The notes below the pieces were generated by a model. It was not told the DNA's origin, did no database searches, and worked only from the letters and a program-made list of their open reading frames with translations. The position numbers and the translations under genes are program-made. Shown in pieces: positions 17,506-25,826 of a stretch of DNA of 60,643 bases. Source of the DNA: an uncultured Clostridia bacterium. GTDB taxonomy: Bacteria > Bacillota > Clostridia > Oscillospirales > Acutalibacteraceae. The stretch spans positions 1 through 60,643 of the forward strand of contig CANQOP010000014.1 in NCBI GenBank assembly GCA_947625485.1, given 5' to 3'. The stretch's first letter is position 1. Each line of letters starts with the position of its first letter.

Positions 17506-17573
17506 AACTAAAACCTCTCTAAATAAACAAATTTCAAGTTTTACCCCTCAGTCAGGAGATTCAATGCATACTT

Positions 17574-17601
17574 ATTATATCACTTTATTTTTTGCCGTCA
17601 A
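17574..17601 (-). promoter_or_regulatory. Sigma-A promoter of the HPr gene
   Basis: On the minus strand TTGACG (17596-17601), a 16-base spacer and TATAAT (17574-17579). The leader to the ATG is about 65 bases. No clear cre box was recognised by eye. Confidence 0.75.
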
Positions 17602-17764
17602 CACTAAAAAATAATTTTTGGATTTAATAACATTTATAATGTTTTTACACAAATCACGTTTGTGCAACTTCACGAATATACGCTTCACTCAGATATATTA
17701 TTAGATGCTCTTTTTAATCCTTTACGGGAGAACACGCATATCTATGTGAATATTATGCACAGAG

Positions 17765-18490
17765 TCACGTATTTTCCTCAATAATTTTTAAATCCTCCTG
17801 TGAAAGCTCCTTTTTTTCCAGCATATCGGGACGTTTCAGCGCTGTACTGATAAGACTGTGCTCGTACCGCCAGCGGTCAACCTTTGCGTGATCTCCGCTG
17901 TATAGAATCGGCGGCACTTCAAGCCCGCGCCACACCTGTGGTTTCGTATACTGCGGGTACTCAAGCAATCCGTTAAAATGGCTCTCCTCGGTAAAGCACT
18001 CGTTGTTCGAGAGCACGCCCGGAACCATACGCGCCAAAGCGTCAATAAACACAAGGGCAGGAAGCTCTCCGCCCGTGAGCACATAGTCGCCTATCGAAAT
18101 TTCCTCGTCAATAAATTCATCAATTATACGCTGGTCAACGCCCTCGTAGTGTCCCGCGAGAACACAAATATTATCAAGCTCGGAAAGCTCTCTTAGCCGT
18201 TTTTGGGTGAGCACCTTTCCCTGCGGGGACATATAAACGAAACGCGGCTTTGTTCCGCGTTTTTCGCAGATAGCCTCATAACAGAGCGCAATCGGCTCGC
18301 ACTTCATAAGCATTCCCATTCCGCCGCCGTAAACCGTGTCGTCAACGCGTCTGTGCTTATCAAACGCATAGTCCCTGAGCTGGTGGCACTCGACGTCTAT
18401 CGCTCCGCTCTTTCGCGCCCTGCCGATTATGCTTTCTCCGAGAACCGCCTCGCACATCTCGGGGAAAAGTGTAATCAAATCAAGCTTCAT
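17765..18490 (-). CDS. trmD: tRNA m1G37 methyltransferase TrmD
   Basis: SPOUT-family enzyme that methylates N1 of G37 in tRNAs with a G36, which prevents +1 frameshifting. The family start MKLDLITLFPEMC, the YGGGMGMLMKCEP segment, the trefoil-knot SAM site (CVLAGHYEGVDQR, SIGDYVLTGGELPAL) and NECFTEESHFNGLLEYPQYTKP elements are in order. 241 residues. The ATG lies inside the 3' end of rimM (11-bp overlap), so translation is coupled. It is the last gene of the operon from ylxM; no rplS follows on this side. Confidence 0.97.
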   Translation of the reverse strand: MKLDLITLFPEMCEAVLGESIIGRARKSGAIDVECHQLRDYAFDKHRRVDDTVYGGGMGMLMKCEPIALCYEAICEKRGTKPRFVYMSPQGKVLTQKRLRELSELDNICVLAGHYEGVDQRIIDEFIDEEISIGDYVLTGGELPALVFIDALARMVPGVLSNNECFTEESHFNGLLEYPQYTKPQVWRGLEVPPILYSGDHAKVDRWRYEHSLISTALKRPDMLEKKELSQEDLKIIEENT

Positions 18491-18995
18491 CGTCGAAAAG
18501 TCCCTCCATAGGTTTCACGAGGACGATACCGTCATCAACATTCTTCTCAACTACAACGCTGTCTATCACGGGGATAAGGTACTCCTTACCGTCGGCGTTC
18601 TTCACTGTGTATACGTCGTTCGCACCCGTTTTAAAAACGTCTTTAATCGTACCGTATTCGACTGTCATATCATCGGCGTCAATAACTCTACAGCCAAGCA
18701 AATCCTGGACAAAGTTTTTGCCCTTGGGGAGCTTTACGTCCTTTCGGTCGATATAGAGTGTCCGTCCGCGGAGCACCTCCGCCTCTTCAATAGTCTCAAT
18801 CCCATCTATTTTCATCAGGACGATATTTTTATGAGGGCGGCAGGAAACCTTTATTTGCTCTTCTCCGCTTTTATAATAAAGTGTCTTAAACTGCGAGAGA
18901 AACTCGGGCGAATCGCACCAAGGCTCGACGCGGAGCTCGCCTCGAATACCGTGAGTGCCGACGATTCTGCCGACCTCGAGAAACTGTTTCTTCAT
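18480..18995 (-). CDS. rimM: Ribosome maturation factor RimM
   Basis: Assists late assembly of the 30S subunit head, binding S19. The N-terminal RimM beta-barrel begins LEVGRIVGTHGIRGELRVEPW, followed by a C-terminal PRC-barrel with QDLLGCRVIDADD and the closing YLIPVIDSVV...IVLVKPMEGLFD segment. The ATG at 18995 is selected because AGGTGAG lies 5-6 bases upstream; a GTG at 19004 falls inside that site. 171 residues, normal. It sits between khpA and trmD; the two 3' genes overlap. Confidence 0.95.
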   Translation of the reverse strand: MKKQFLEVGRIVGTHGIRGELRVEPWCDSPEFLSQFKTLYYKSGEEQIKVSCRPHKNIVLMKIDGIETIEEAEVLRGRTLYIDRKDVKLPKGKNFVQDLLGCRVIDADDMTVEYGTIKDVFKTGANDVYTVKNADGKEYLIPVIDSVVVEKNVDDGIVLVKPMEGLFDDEA

Positions 18996-19080
18996 AATTC
19001 TCACCTGCTGTGATTTTTATTTAAGTATTTTAACATAAAGGCAAATTTGTGTAAAGAGAAAAAATACCCTAAACGAACAG

Positions 19081-19100
19081 AAGCCGCCCTCGGGCGGCTT
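19081..19100 (-). other. GC-rich hairpin between khpA and rimM
   Basis: AAGCCGCC (19081-19088), loop CTCG, GGCGGCTT (19093-19100). On the minus (transcribed) side it is followed only by a T-rich TTCTGTTCG, so at most a partial terminator within the operon; the plus-strand side has TTTT but no gene needs it. It may reduce expression of rimM-trmD relative to rpsP-khpA. Confidence 0.5.
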
Positions 19101-19120
19101 TTAAGACTATTTGCCTGAAA

Positions 19121-19354
19121 TCAGTCGATTTCAACCATTACCTTCTGTTCGTTTCTTACCGCGGCAGAACGCGCGATAGTGCGGATAGCCTTGGCAATTC
19201 TGCCCTGCTTTCCGATGATACGACCCATATCGTCCTCAGCAACATGGAGGTGATATACTACTACGCCCTCCTCATCGGGAGCGTCAGCCTCAACGCTTAC
19301 AGCGTCGGGATTCTCTACTAAGCCTTTTGCAATAATTGTAAGTAAATCCTGCAT
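19121..19354 (-). CDS. khpA: KH-domain RNA-binding protein KhpA
   Basis: Small RNA-binding protein made of one type II KH domain; the GxxG loop is GKQG in MGRIIGKQGRIAKAIRT. In other Firmicutes KhpA pairs with KhpB/Jag and affects cell length and post-transcriptional control; that role here is by family only. 77 residues, as usual for the family. ATG with AAAGGA upstream. It directly follows rpsP and precedes rimM, the standard clostridial order. Confidence 0.93.
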   Translation of the reverse strand: MQDLLTIIAKGLVENPDAVSVEADAPDEEGVVVYHLHVAEDDMGRIIGKQGRIAKAIRTIARSAAVRNEQKVMVEID

Positions 19355-19386
19355 AATTTCTAAATCCTTTCCATTTCCATAAATAA

Positions 19387-19632
19387 TTAATCAATATAAC
19401 CGTTCTTCTTTAAAAGAGCCTTTACAGTATCCGTAGGCTGCGCGCCGTTAGCAATCCATTTCTTAACTGCCTCGGCGTCAACCTTAAACTCTGAAGGCTT
19501 TTTGAGAATATCGTATGTTCCGATTTCCTCAATGAAGCGACCGTCACGCGGATATCTTGAGTCCGCAACAACTACACGATAGAAGGGTGCCTTCTTAGCG
19601 CCCATTCTTCTGAGTCTGATTTTAACTGCCAT
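19387..19632 (-). CDS. rpsP: 30S ribosomal protein S16
   Basis: Small-subunit ribosomal protein needed for 16S folding of the 5' domain. The 81 residues start [26 protein letters not shown] in family fashion and contain the [13 protein letters not shown] motif. ATG with GGAGGTGAAAAA upstream. The 185-bp gap between ffh and rpsP is occupied by a four-hairpin repeat that ends about 24 bases before this start codon, so the leader of rpsP in the operon mRNA is highly structured. Confidence 0.97.
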   Translation of the reverse strand: MAVKIRLRRMGAKKAPFYRVVVADSRYPRDGRFIEEIGTYDILKKPSEFKVDAEAVKKWIANGAQPTDTVKALLKKNGYID

Positions 19633-19655
19633 TTTTTCACCTCCGTTATTACCAG

Positions 19656-19792
19656 TTAATTCAAAGCTCTGCTTTTAACAAGCAGAGGTCGTGCGCAGCA
19701 CGACGGGTTCATAGGGGATTAAATCCCCTATTGAACCGAAGATGTTCGCCGCCTTATAGGCGGGGAACATTTCTCTGCGGTATATATTAACC
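19656..19792 (+). repeat. Structured intergenic repeat, copy A (four hairpins)
   Basis: Four stem-loops follow one another: H1 CTCTGCTT/AAGCAGAG (19668-19675, 19680-19687); H2 GTCGTGC/GCACGAC (19688-19694, 19698-19704); H3, a 14-bp stem with one bulge (19706-19719, 19723-19737); H4 ATGTTC.CCGCC/GGCGG.GAACAT (19742-19770). The whole element aligns with copy B at 51405-51541 in the same orientation, sharing blocks such as GCTTTTAACAAGCA and CACGACGG. It lies between ffh and rpsP, directly 5' of rpsP. Strand is given only as the reading direction used for the alignment. Confidence 0.85.
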
Positions 19793-19817
19793 AATGTTTA
19801 TATTGGGTTAATAACTC

Positions 19818-21179
19818 TTAAAATCCGGGGAAACCTCCTCCGCCCATATTCATCATTTCGGGCGGAAGCCTCATACCCCGCTTCTTCTTACCCTTTCCGT
19901 TCATATGACGCATCATCTTCTGCATTTCACGAAGCTGCTTTATGAGTCGGTTAACCTCCTCAACGCTCCTGCCTGAACCGGCGGCAATTCTGCGCTTGCG
20001 GCTTGGGTTAATCAGGTCGGGCTTTTCGCGCTCGGCGGGAGTCATTGATAGAATTATCGCCTCGGTCCAGTCGATTGCCCGGTCGTTTATCTCAACACCG
20101 TCGAGCTTATTGCCGACTCCGGGGAGCTTAGAGAGAATGCCTTTAAGCGGACCCATCTTTTTGATCTGCCTAAACTGCTCGAGCAGATCGTTAAAGTCCA
20201 TTTTATTGTGCATCATCTTCTTGGCGACTTCCTCAGCCTTTTTCTCGTCTAGTTTTTCCTCAGCCTGCTCGATAAGCGTAAGAACGTCTCCCATGCCAAG
20301 TATGCGGCTCGCCATACGGTCGGGGTGGAATTGCTCAAGATCCTCAAGCTTTTCGCCTGTTCCCGCAAATTTAATCGGACAACCCGTAACGGATTTTACC
20401 GAAAGAGCCGCGCCGCCTCGGGTATCGCCGTCAAGCTTAGTAATTATAACGCCCGAAATTTCGAGCAGTTCATTAAAGCTCTTTGCAACATTTACGGCGT
20501 CCTGACCTGTCATCGAGTCGATAACGAGAAGTATTTCCTGAGGGTTGACCTCAGCTTTAAGCTCTTTAAGCTCGTTCATCAGCTCTTCGTCTATATGGAG
20601 ACGGCCCGCAGTATCGAGTATAACGATGTCGTTGCCGTAGTCCCTCGCGTGTTTAATAGCTTCACGGGCAATTTTAACAGGCTTATCCATGCCCATTTCA
20701 AAAACGCTCACGCCCGCCTTATTTCCTACAACCTTAAGCTGTTCAATAGCCGCGGGACGGTATACGTCGCAGGCTACGAGGAGAGGTCTGTGATTCTGTT
20801 TTTTAAGCATAAGGGCAAGCTTTGCGCTGTGAGTAGTTTTACCCGAACCCTGAAGTCCGCACATCATAATTACTGTGGGCGGCTTTGAAGAAAACTCCAG
20901 TCGGGAGGTTTCACTCCCCATAAGCTCGGTAAGCTCCTCGTTTACTATTTTAACGACCATCTGCGCGGGAGTAAGGCTCTCCATAACGTCCGAGCCGATT
21001 GCGCGCTCGGTCACCTTATTCGTAAATTCTTTAGCAACCTTATAGTTTACGTCAGCCTCAAGAAGGGCGAGTCTAACCTCTCGCATAGCTTCTTTTACGT
21101 CTGACTCGTTTAATTTGCCTTTGTTTCTCAGGCGTTTAAACGCGCCCGAAAGCTTCTCGGAAAGGCCCTCAAATGCCAT
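19818..21179 (-). CDS. ffh: Signal recognition particle GTPase Ffh
   Basis: Binds signal sequences and SRP RNA and, with FtsY, targets membrane proteins co-translationally. The N domain (about 1-90) is followed by the G domain with GLQGSGKTT (108-116), DTAGRLHID and TKLDGDTRGGAALS, and by the Met-rich M domain, where KRRIAAGSGRSVEEVNRLIKQ binds SRP RNA. The C-terminus is Gly/Met-rich (MMNMGGGGFPGF). 453 residues. ATG with AGAGGTAACGG upstream. It is preceded by ylxM, its frequent operon partner; the stop of ylxM is 11 bp before the ffh start. Confidence 0.97.
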   Translation of the reverse strand: MAFEGLSEKLSGAFKRLRNKGKLNESDVKEAMREVRLALLEADVNYKVAKEFTNKVTERAIGSDVMESLTPAQMVVKIVNEELTELMGSETSRLEFSSKPPTVIMMCGLQGSGKTTHSAKLALMLKKQNHRPLLVACDVYRPAAIEQLKVVGNKAGVSVFEMGMDKPVKIAREAIKHARDYGNDIVILDTAGRLHIDEELMNELKELKAEVNPQEILLVIDSMTGQDAVNVAKSFNELLEISGVIITKLDGDTRGGAALSVKSVTGCPIKFAGTGEKLEDLEQFHPDRMASRILGMGDVLTLIEQAEEKLDEKKAEEVAKKMMHNKMDFNDLLEQFRQIKKMGPLKGILSKLPGVGNKLDGVEINDRAIDWTEAIILSMTPAEREKPDLINPSRKRRIAAGSGRSVEEVNRLIKQLREMQKMMRHMNGKGKKKRGMRLPPEMMNMGGGGFPGF

Positions 21180-21190
21180 AACCGTTACCT

Positions 21191-21529
21191 CTATTCATGT
21201 AATGATTTCGCAGTTTGGATTATTTTAACCGCAATTTTTTCGTCATATTTTTCTATAAGTTTTTTAGCAAGACTTTCTATCTCATACAGTCCAGCCTCGG
21301 TCTCCCTGAAACGCTTCATAAGTCCGAGTTTTTCCTCATATGTGAAAAGTTGAGATTCGCCGCGCTTTATACAGTCGCGCACGCCCTGACGGGTGATTCC
21401 AAGCTCAAGGGCAATCTCGGAAAGCGACAGGTCGTCGTTGTAATACAGAGCGACCGCCTGCTGCTGCTGTTGCTTTAAAAGCTGACCGTAGAAATCGAAC
21501 AGCAGAGATATTTCCATATTCTTTTCCAA
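21191..21529 (-). CDS. ylxM: YlxM/p13-like helix-turn-helix protein
   Basis: Small protein with a sigma-70 region-4-like helix-turn-helix (LSLSEIALELGITRQGVRDCIKRGESQL), generally encoded just before ffh and thought to modulate the SRP pathway. A TTG start at 21529 is chosen: the resulting MLEKNMEISLLFDFYGQLL matches the usual YlxM opening and gives 112 residues, the family norm. A longer reading to 21634 would run through the promoter -10 and -35, so it is rejected. GGAG lies about 6 bases before the TTG. A run of five Gln near the N-terminus is unusual. Confidence 0.88.
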   Translation of the reverse strand: MEKNMEISLLFDFYGQLLKQQQQQAVALYYNDDLSLSEIALELGITRQGVRDCIKRGESQLFTYEEKLGLMKRFRETEAGLYEIESLAKKLIEKYDEKIAVKIIQTAKSLHE

Positions 21530-21580
21530 AACCGGCTCCGCCTTCTTTCGATGTAAAGCATTTTTCTTTACAGCAATCGC

Positions 21581-21609
21581 ATTATAATATAAACGCCCGA
21601 TTATGTCAA
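21581..21609 (-). promoter_or_regulatory. Consensus sigma-A promoter of the ylxM-ffh-rpsP operon
   Basis: Minus strand: TTGACA (21604-21609), 17-base spacer, TATAAT (21581-21586), both hexamers at consensus. The leader to the ylxM TTG is about 45 bases. Confidence 0.9.
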
Positions 21610-21879
21610 TACTATATTTGAAAAATATCTGCAAATTATAGTTTTATTCATTTTTTAAATGCAATTTATCCTGCTTAAAATTGTGCAATTTTAAAGTAAT
21701 ATTATCATAGGCTTATGTATTTTACGTAAAATGCAACAAAAGTTTAAAATACGTCTAGTTTTTTATGTTCAAATTGTCTCGCAAAAATGTACTAAAATGC
21801 TTTTCTTTGCGCATTTTTTACAAAGTTTGATTTATTCATAGATTTATTGCTTTTATCAGGTGCTTTTTTTCATTAGTTA

Positions 21880-21888
21880 TGTTATAAT
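21880..21888 (+). promoter_or_regulatory. Extended -10 element for the phoH operon
   Basis: TGTTATAAT: TG at 21880-21881 and TATAAT at 21883-21888. The expected -35 position (21860-21865) is GTGCTT, a poor match, which fits an extended -10 promoter. Transcription would begin about 25 bases before the AGGAGG at 21919. Confidence 0.6.
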
Positions 21889-21970
21889 TGCAGTGACATA
21901 ACAGCACAAATTTGCCTTAGGAGGTTTTGATACGGAAAAGTTTAAGAGTATAGGAAGAACTGAGCACGCG

Positions 21971-22918
21971 GTGGAGCTGTTCGGGAGCTTTGACGAAAAC
22001 ATCAAGCTCATTGAGCACGAGTTCGACGTCAGAGTGACAGTTCGCGGAGATGAGCTGAAAATCAGCGGCGGTGAAGAGAATATTTTTAATGCCGAAAAGG
22101 TACTTGACGGTCTTCTGCACCTCATCAATCGCGGCGAAAACCTCAGCGAACAGAATGTGCGTTACTGTATTTCTATGGTTAAGGACGGAAACGAGGACAG
22201 CTTTAAACAGCTTTCGGACGACTGTATTTGTATAACCGCCAAGGGTAAGCCCATTAAGCCCAAAACCATCGGTCAGAAAAAATACTGCAAAGCTATCTCG
22301 GACAACGTTATCACCTTCGGAGTCGGACCTGCGGGAACGGGTAAAACCTACCTCGCGGTCGCTATGGCGGTTACGGCGTTTCGCAGCAAGCAGATAAACA
22401 GAATCATTCTGACCCGACCCGCTGTGGAGGCAGGCGAAAAGCTCGGCTTTCTTCCCGGCGATCTGCAAAGCAAGGTTGACCCGTATCTAAGACCTCTGTA
22501 CGACGCGCTGTTCGATATGCTGGGAGCGGAAACTTACCATAAATATGTTGAAAAAGGGAACATCGAGGTAGCTCCGCTGGCATATATGAGGGGAAGAACT
22601 CTTGACGACAGCTTTATAATTCTCGACGAGGCGCAGAATACCACTAAAGAACAGATGAAAATGTTTCTTACCAGACTCGGGTTCAACAGCAAAATGGTTG
22701 TCACGGGCGACATTACGCAGATTGACCTTCCGAGCGGAGCGAAAAGCGGTCTCAAGGACTGTCTTAGAATACTAAAAGGAATTGACGACATCGCTCAGTG
22801 CAGATTTAACGAAAAAGACGTAGTAAGGCATAGACTTGTGCAGGACATCATTAAAGCTTATGAAAGAAGTGAGGTAACGAAGAATGAAGGAAAACAAAAT
22901 CAGAGTCATCATCACTAA
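21971..22918 (+). CDS. phoH: PhoH-like ATPase
   Basis: Cytoplasmic P-loop ATPase linked to RNA metabolism, encoded next to ybeY in many bacteria. From the GTG at 21971 it has 315 residues with Walker A GPAGTGKT (119-126), Walker B FIILDEAQN, and VVTGDITQIDLP. The start is doubtful. A strong AGGAGG (21919-21924) lies 47 bases upstream of the GTG, and the frame stays open from there, encoding TEKFKSIGRTEHAVELFGSFDEN, which resembles PhoH N-termini better than the GTG version. The only codon at proper spacing is ACG (21932). A non-canonical start or a sequence error is possible. It overlaps ybeY by 35 bp. Confidence 0.9.
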   Translation: MELFGSFDENIKLIEHEFDVRVTVRGDELKISGGEENIFNAEKVLDGLLHLINRGENLSEQNVRYCISMVKDGNEDSFKQLSDDCICITAKGKPIKPKTIGQKKYCKAISDNVITFGVGPAGTGKTYLAVAMAVTAFRSKQINRIILTRPAVEAGEKLGFLPGDLQSKVDPYLRPLYDALFDMLGAETYHKYVEKGNIEVAPLAYMRGRTLDDSFIILDEAQNTTKEQMKMFLTRLGFNSKMVVTGDITQIDLPSGAKSGLKDCLRILKGIDDIAQCRFNEKDVVRHRLVQDIIKAYERSEVTKNEGKQNQSHHH

Positions 22919-23387
22919 CAATCAGAAAGCGGTAAAAATTCCGACAGGACTGCGAATGCTCATCAGGCGCTGCTGTCACGCTGTGCTTGAGCTTGAAAAG
23001 TTTAAAGACCCTGCCGAAATCAGCGTTACATTTTCTGATAACGAGCAGATACGCAAGTTTAACTCGCAGTACCGCGGAATCGACTCCGCTACAGACGTTC
23101 TCTCCTTCCCTATGGGTGAGAACGGAGAATACGACACAAACCTCGAGACGGGCGCCAAAATACTAGGCGACGTAGTAATATCTATGGAGAAAGCGGTCGA
23201 ACAGGCAGCCGCTTTCGGACACTCTCTTCAAAGAGAAGTGGGGTATCTCACCGCGCACAGCGTTCTGCACCTTCTCGGCTACGACCACATAGACAATATG
23301 GACAGAGTAAGAATGAGAGAGAAAGAGGAGCTTATTATGGATCAGCTCGGACTTCCTGCTTCATCGAGTTACATTGTAGAGGGATGA
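22884..23387 (+). CDS. ybeY: Endoribonuclease YbeY
   Basis: Zinc-dependent single-strand endoribonuclease involved in 16S rRNA 3'-end maturation and 70S quality control. The metal-binding HxxxH-type motif is intact in HSVLHLLGYDHID near the C-terminus, and the conserved DVLSFPM segment is present. 167 residues. ATG 22884 with GAGG upstream; it begins inside the phoH gene and ends inside the dgkA start (ATGA overlap), so the three are coupled. Placement between phoH and dgkA-era is standard. Confidence 0.96.
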   Translation: MKENKIRVIITNNQKAVKIPTGLRMLIRRCCHAVLELEKFKDPAEISVTFSDNEQIRKFNSQYRGIDSATDVLSFPMGENGEYDTNLETGAKILGDVVISMEKAVEQAAAFGHSLQREVGYLTAHSVLHLLGYDHIDNMDRVRMREKEELIMDQLGLPASSSYIVEG

Positions 23388-23872
23388 AACGTCAGCTAAA
23401 CAGCTTTAAGGTCGCGTTTAAAGGAATATGGTATGCGATAAAAAGCGAGAGCCATATGCGCTTTCACCTTATCGCAGGGCTTTACGTTATAATATTCAGT
23501 CTCTTTTTCGGACTTTCTAAGGCTCAGTGGGGCGTTATACTTATTCTTATCACATCAATAATCGCGTCGGAGATATTTAACACCGCGATAGAGGAGGTAT
23601 GCAACCTCAATACCAAAGGCTATGATCCGCTTGTGCGCATAGCAAAGGACGTTTCTGCAGGCGCAGTGCTCGTGCTGTCGCTTGCGGCGGTGGCTGTTGC
23701 GGTTATTTTCTACCTGGATATAAAAAAAATCACCGCTGTCGCGACGCTCATACTCACCACACCGTGGCTATTGATTTTATTCGTCGTTTCCATTATAATG
23801 TCTTTGGTATTCATCGTAATGGGGCCGATGGGTTTCACAAAAATCTACCACAGATTTAAAGTTAAAAAATAG
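23384..23872 (+). CDS. dgkA: Diacylglycerol/undecaprenol kinase DgkA
   Basis: Small membrane kinase; in Gram-positives the substrate is mainly undecaprenol, yielding the phosphate carrier for wall synthesis. The family signature ASEIFNTAIEEVCNL with its catalytic Glu and the KDVSAGAVL segment are present. Residues 1-110 hold the usual amphipathic helix and three membrane spans. The C-terminal 50 residues add an extra hydrophobic segment (TLILTTPWLLILFVVSIIMSLVFIV), making it 162 residues compared with about 120-130 in the family. Four-base overlap with ybeY. Confidence 0.92.
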   Translation: MKRQLNSFKVAFKGIWYAIKSESHMRFHLIAGLYVIIFSLFFGLSKAQWGVILILITSIIASEIFNTAIEEVCNLNTKGYDPLVRIAKDVSAGAVLVLSLAAVAVAVIFYLDIKKITAVATLILTTPWLLILFVVSIIMSLVFIVMGPMGFTKIYHRFKVKK

Positions 23873-23934
23873 TATTCCAGAGCCGCCTCATAAAGGCAGG
23901 CTCTGTTTTTATCATATAAATATTGGAGATAATT

Positions 23935-24858
23935 ATGGAAAATAATACCAATCAAAAAAAATCGGCGTTTATCGCTATAGTGGGGCGCCCGAACGTGGGA
24001 AAAAGCTCGCTTTTAAACCGTATTCTCAAAGCTAAGGTCGCAATAGTATCGAGCAAGCCGCAGACTACGCGAACGAGAATTACGGGGGTGCTGACCGAGG
24101 ACGATATTCAGCTCGTTTTCTTGGACACGCCGGGTATGCACAAGCCGAAAAACTCGCTTGGGAAATATATGGTTCGCTCCGTAAGCGAGAGCGTAAACGG
24201 AGTTGACTGCTGTATGCTCGTTGTCGAGGCGGGCAAAGAAGCGGGACAAACGGAACTAAACCTCATTGAAAAATTCAAGGCTATGGATATGCCCGCAATT
24301 CTCGCAATTAATAAAATTGATATGCTAAAAGAAAAAGACGTTCTTATGAAACAGATACTAGAATACAGCAGGTATTACGACTTTGACGCGGTTGTTCCCG
24401 TATCCGCCGAGGACGGCAGCGGTCTTCGCGATCTCAAGGACGAGCTGAAAAAACAAGCTATGGAGGGCGGCCACTTCTTTGAAGATGATACGCTCACAGA
24501 CCAGCCTGAGCGTGTGCTCGCAAGTGAAATTATACGTGAGAAAATTCTCCGCTTAACCGACAAGGAAATACCTCACGGAATAGCGGTCGTTATCGAAAAG
24601 CTTCGTATGCGCGAGGGCAGGGAGATTCTCGACGTGGACGCTACGATATACTGCGAGCGCGAAACACACAAGCGCATACTTATCGGAAAAAACGGCAGTA
24701 TGCTCAAAAAAATTTCGAGCTACGCAAGGCAGGATATGGAACGCTTTTTCGACTGCAAGGTATATCTTCAGACTTGGATAAAGGTCAAAGAAGACTGGAG
24801 AAACAGCGTTCAGCTTATGCGCAACTTCGGATATGACGAAAATGATTTTAAAAACTGA
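23935..24858 (+). CDS. era: GTPase Era
   Basis: Ribosome-associated GTPase for 16S rRNA maturation. The G domain shows GRPNVGKSS (G1), TTR in the effector loop, DTPG (G3) and NKID (G4), followed by a C-terminal KH domain with IGKNGSMLKKI. The ATG at 23935 is preferred to the TTG at 23923, since GGAG (23925-23928) lies 6 bases before the ATG. 307 residues. It lies between dgkA and yqzL-recO, as in Bacillus. Confidence 0.97.
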   Translation: MENNTNQKKSAFIAIVGRPNVGKSSLLNRILKAKVAIVSSKPQTTRTRITGVLTEDDIQLVFLDTPGMHKPKNSLGKYMVRSVSESVNGVDCCMLVVEAGKEAGQTELNLIEKFKAMDMPAILAINKIDMLKEKDVLMKQILEYSRYYDFDAVVPVSAEDGSGLRDLKDELKKQAMEGGHFFEDDTLTDQPERVLASEIIREKILRLTDKEIPHGIAVVIEKLRMREGREILDVDATIYCERETHKRILIGKNGSMLKKISSYARQDMERFFDCKVYLQTWIKVKEDWRNSVQLMRNFGYDENDFKN

Positions 24859-24945
24859 TTCTTAAAAACTGAAAATATTTAAAACTCATTAATCCAATTT
24901 TTTCTATCTATATTATCGAGCAGTTTACAGACAATAATCTCGGTG

Positions 24946-25116
24946 ATGGATATGAATGAGATAGACGCGTGGAACGCGTTTTGGTTCAGCGGCAGGATTT
25001 ACGACTATCTGATGTACAAAAGTATTCACAATGACCGCACGGAATTTGAGGGCACTGATAATAAAGATGAAATTTATAACGAACGGTCTGATAATCAAAG
25101 AACAGAATATCGGTGA
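24946..25116 (+). CDS. yqzL: YqzL-like small protein
   Basis: A 56-residue protein whose N-terminal half, AWNAFWFSGRIYDYLMYKSI, matches the pattern of Bacillus YqzL (W..F..TG..D.YL..K), which is encoded at the same place between era and recO. Its function is not known. The C-terminal half is hydrophilic and overlaps the start of recO by 50 bp in another frame. Start: ATG at 24946 or the ATG two codons later (24952), which has a better spaced GGTGA. The overlap suggests translational coupling with recO, which lacks a good ribosome site of its own. Confidence 0.75.
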   Translation: MDMNEIDAWNAFWFSGRIYDYLMYKSIHNDRTEFEGTDNKDEIYNERSDNQRTEYR

Positions 25117-25816
25117 AAAGGATAAACTCGTCACGGCACTGACTGAGAGTCACGGCGTCGTAAAGGGCTTTGCCCACGGCGCTAAGGACATTAAAAACCA
25201 AAAATGCGCCGCGACGGGACTTCTGTGCTACTCAAGGCTGACCTTGCATAAAAGCAAGGACAGCTACATAATCGGCGACGCACGTGCAATAAAAATTTTC
25301 AGCGGACTGAGAGACAGCATAGAGTCTATGTATCTCGGACAGTATTTCTGCGAGCTTGCCGCCACCCTGTGTCCTAAAGAACAGGAATCGGGAGCTTACC
25401 TCAGCCTTATTCTCAACGCGCTCTATCTTCTCTCGGAACAGAAGCGGCAGCCGCTGGTTTTGAAGGCGTGCGTTGAGCTGAGGCTTATGTGTCTTGCGGG
25501 ATATATGCCCGATATTATGATGTGCCGCGAGTGCGGGGAATACGAAAAGGACGTTATGTGTTTTTTGCCTCGCACGGGGCAGTTCGTGTGCCTCGACTGT
25601 TGTGAAAAAGAGGGGCTGAGCGACGCAAAAATCAACCTCAACCGCAGTGTAGTAACCGCTATGCGCCACTGCTGTTATTCTGACTCGGACAAGCTTTTTA
25701 ACTTCACATTACCCGACAGCGACCTGAAACTTCTGAATCATTCAAGTGAAGAGTATATGCATTCTATTTTAGAGAGAAGTTTTAAAACACTGCAATTTTT
25801 AAAAGATATTACATAA
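25067..25816 (+). CDS. recO: DNA repair protein RecO
   Basis: Recombination mediator that anneals single strands and loads RecA with RecR. An N-terminal OB fold begins MKFITNGLIIKEQNIGEKDKLVTALTE, and a zinc finger is seen in CRECGEYEKDVMCF and CLDC (four Cys). The start at 25067 is set by family alignment; the open frame extends 12 codons upstream to 25031, but those residues do not fit the family. 249 residues, typical. No strong ribosome site: translation is probably coupled to yqzL, which ends 50 bp inside. Confidence 0.95.
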   Translation: MKFITNGLIIKEQNIGEKDKLVTALTESHGVVKGFAHGAKDIKNQKCAATGLLCYSRLTLHKSKDSYIIGDARAIKIFSGLRDSIESMYLGQYFCELAATLCPKEQESGAYLSLILNALYLLSEQKRQPLVLKACVELRLMCLAGYMPDIMMCRECGEYEKDVMCFLPRTGQFVCLDCCEKEGLSDAKINLNRSVVTAMRHCCYSDSDKLFNFTLPDSDLKLLNHSSEEYMHSILERSFKTLQFLKDIT

Positions 25817-25826
25817 GGCAGACAAT

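Larger units (their letters stand above)
21530..21970. other. Divergent intergenic region between ylxM and phoH
   Basis: 441 bp, AT-rich. It holds the ylxM promoter (21581-21609) on the minus strand and a -10 for phoH (21880-21888) on the plus strand. In between I see only short palindromes (for example ATTTTACGTAAAAT near 21720-21733) and no convincing gene or RNA. Confidence 0.6.

Noticed and set aside
21530..21634. Longer N-terminus for ylxM reaching 21634
   Set aside because: It would include the consensus -10 and -35 hexamers of the operon promoter, and the extra residues do not match the family.
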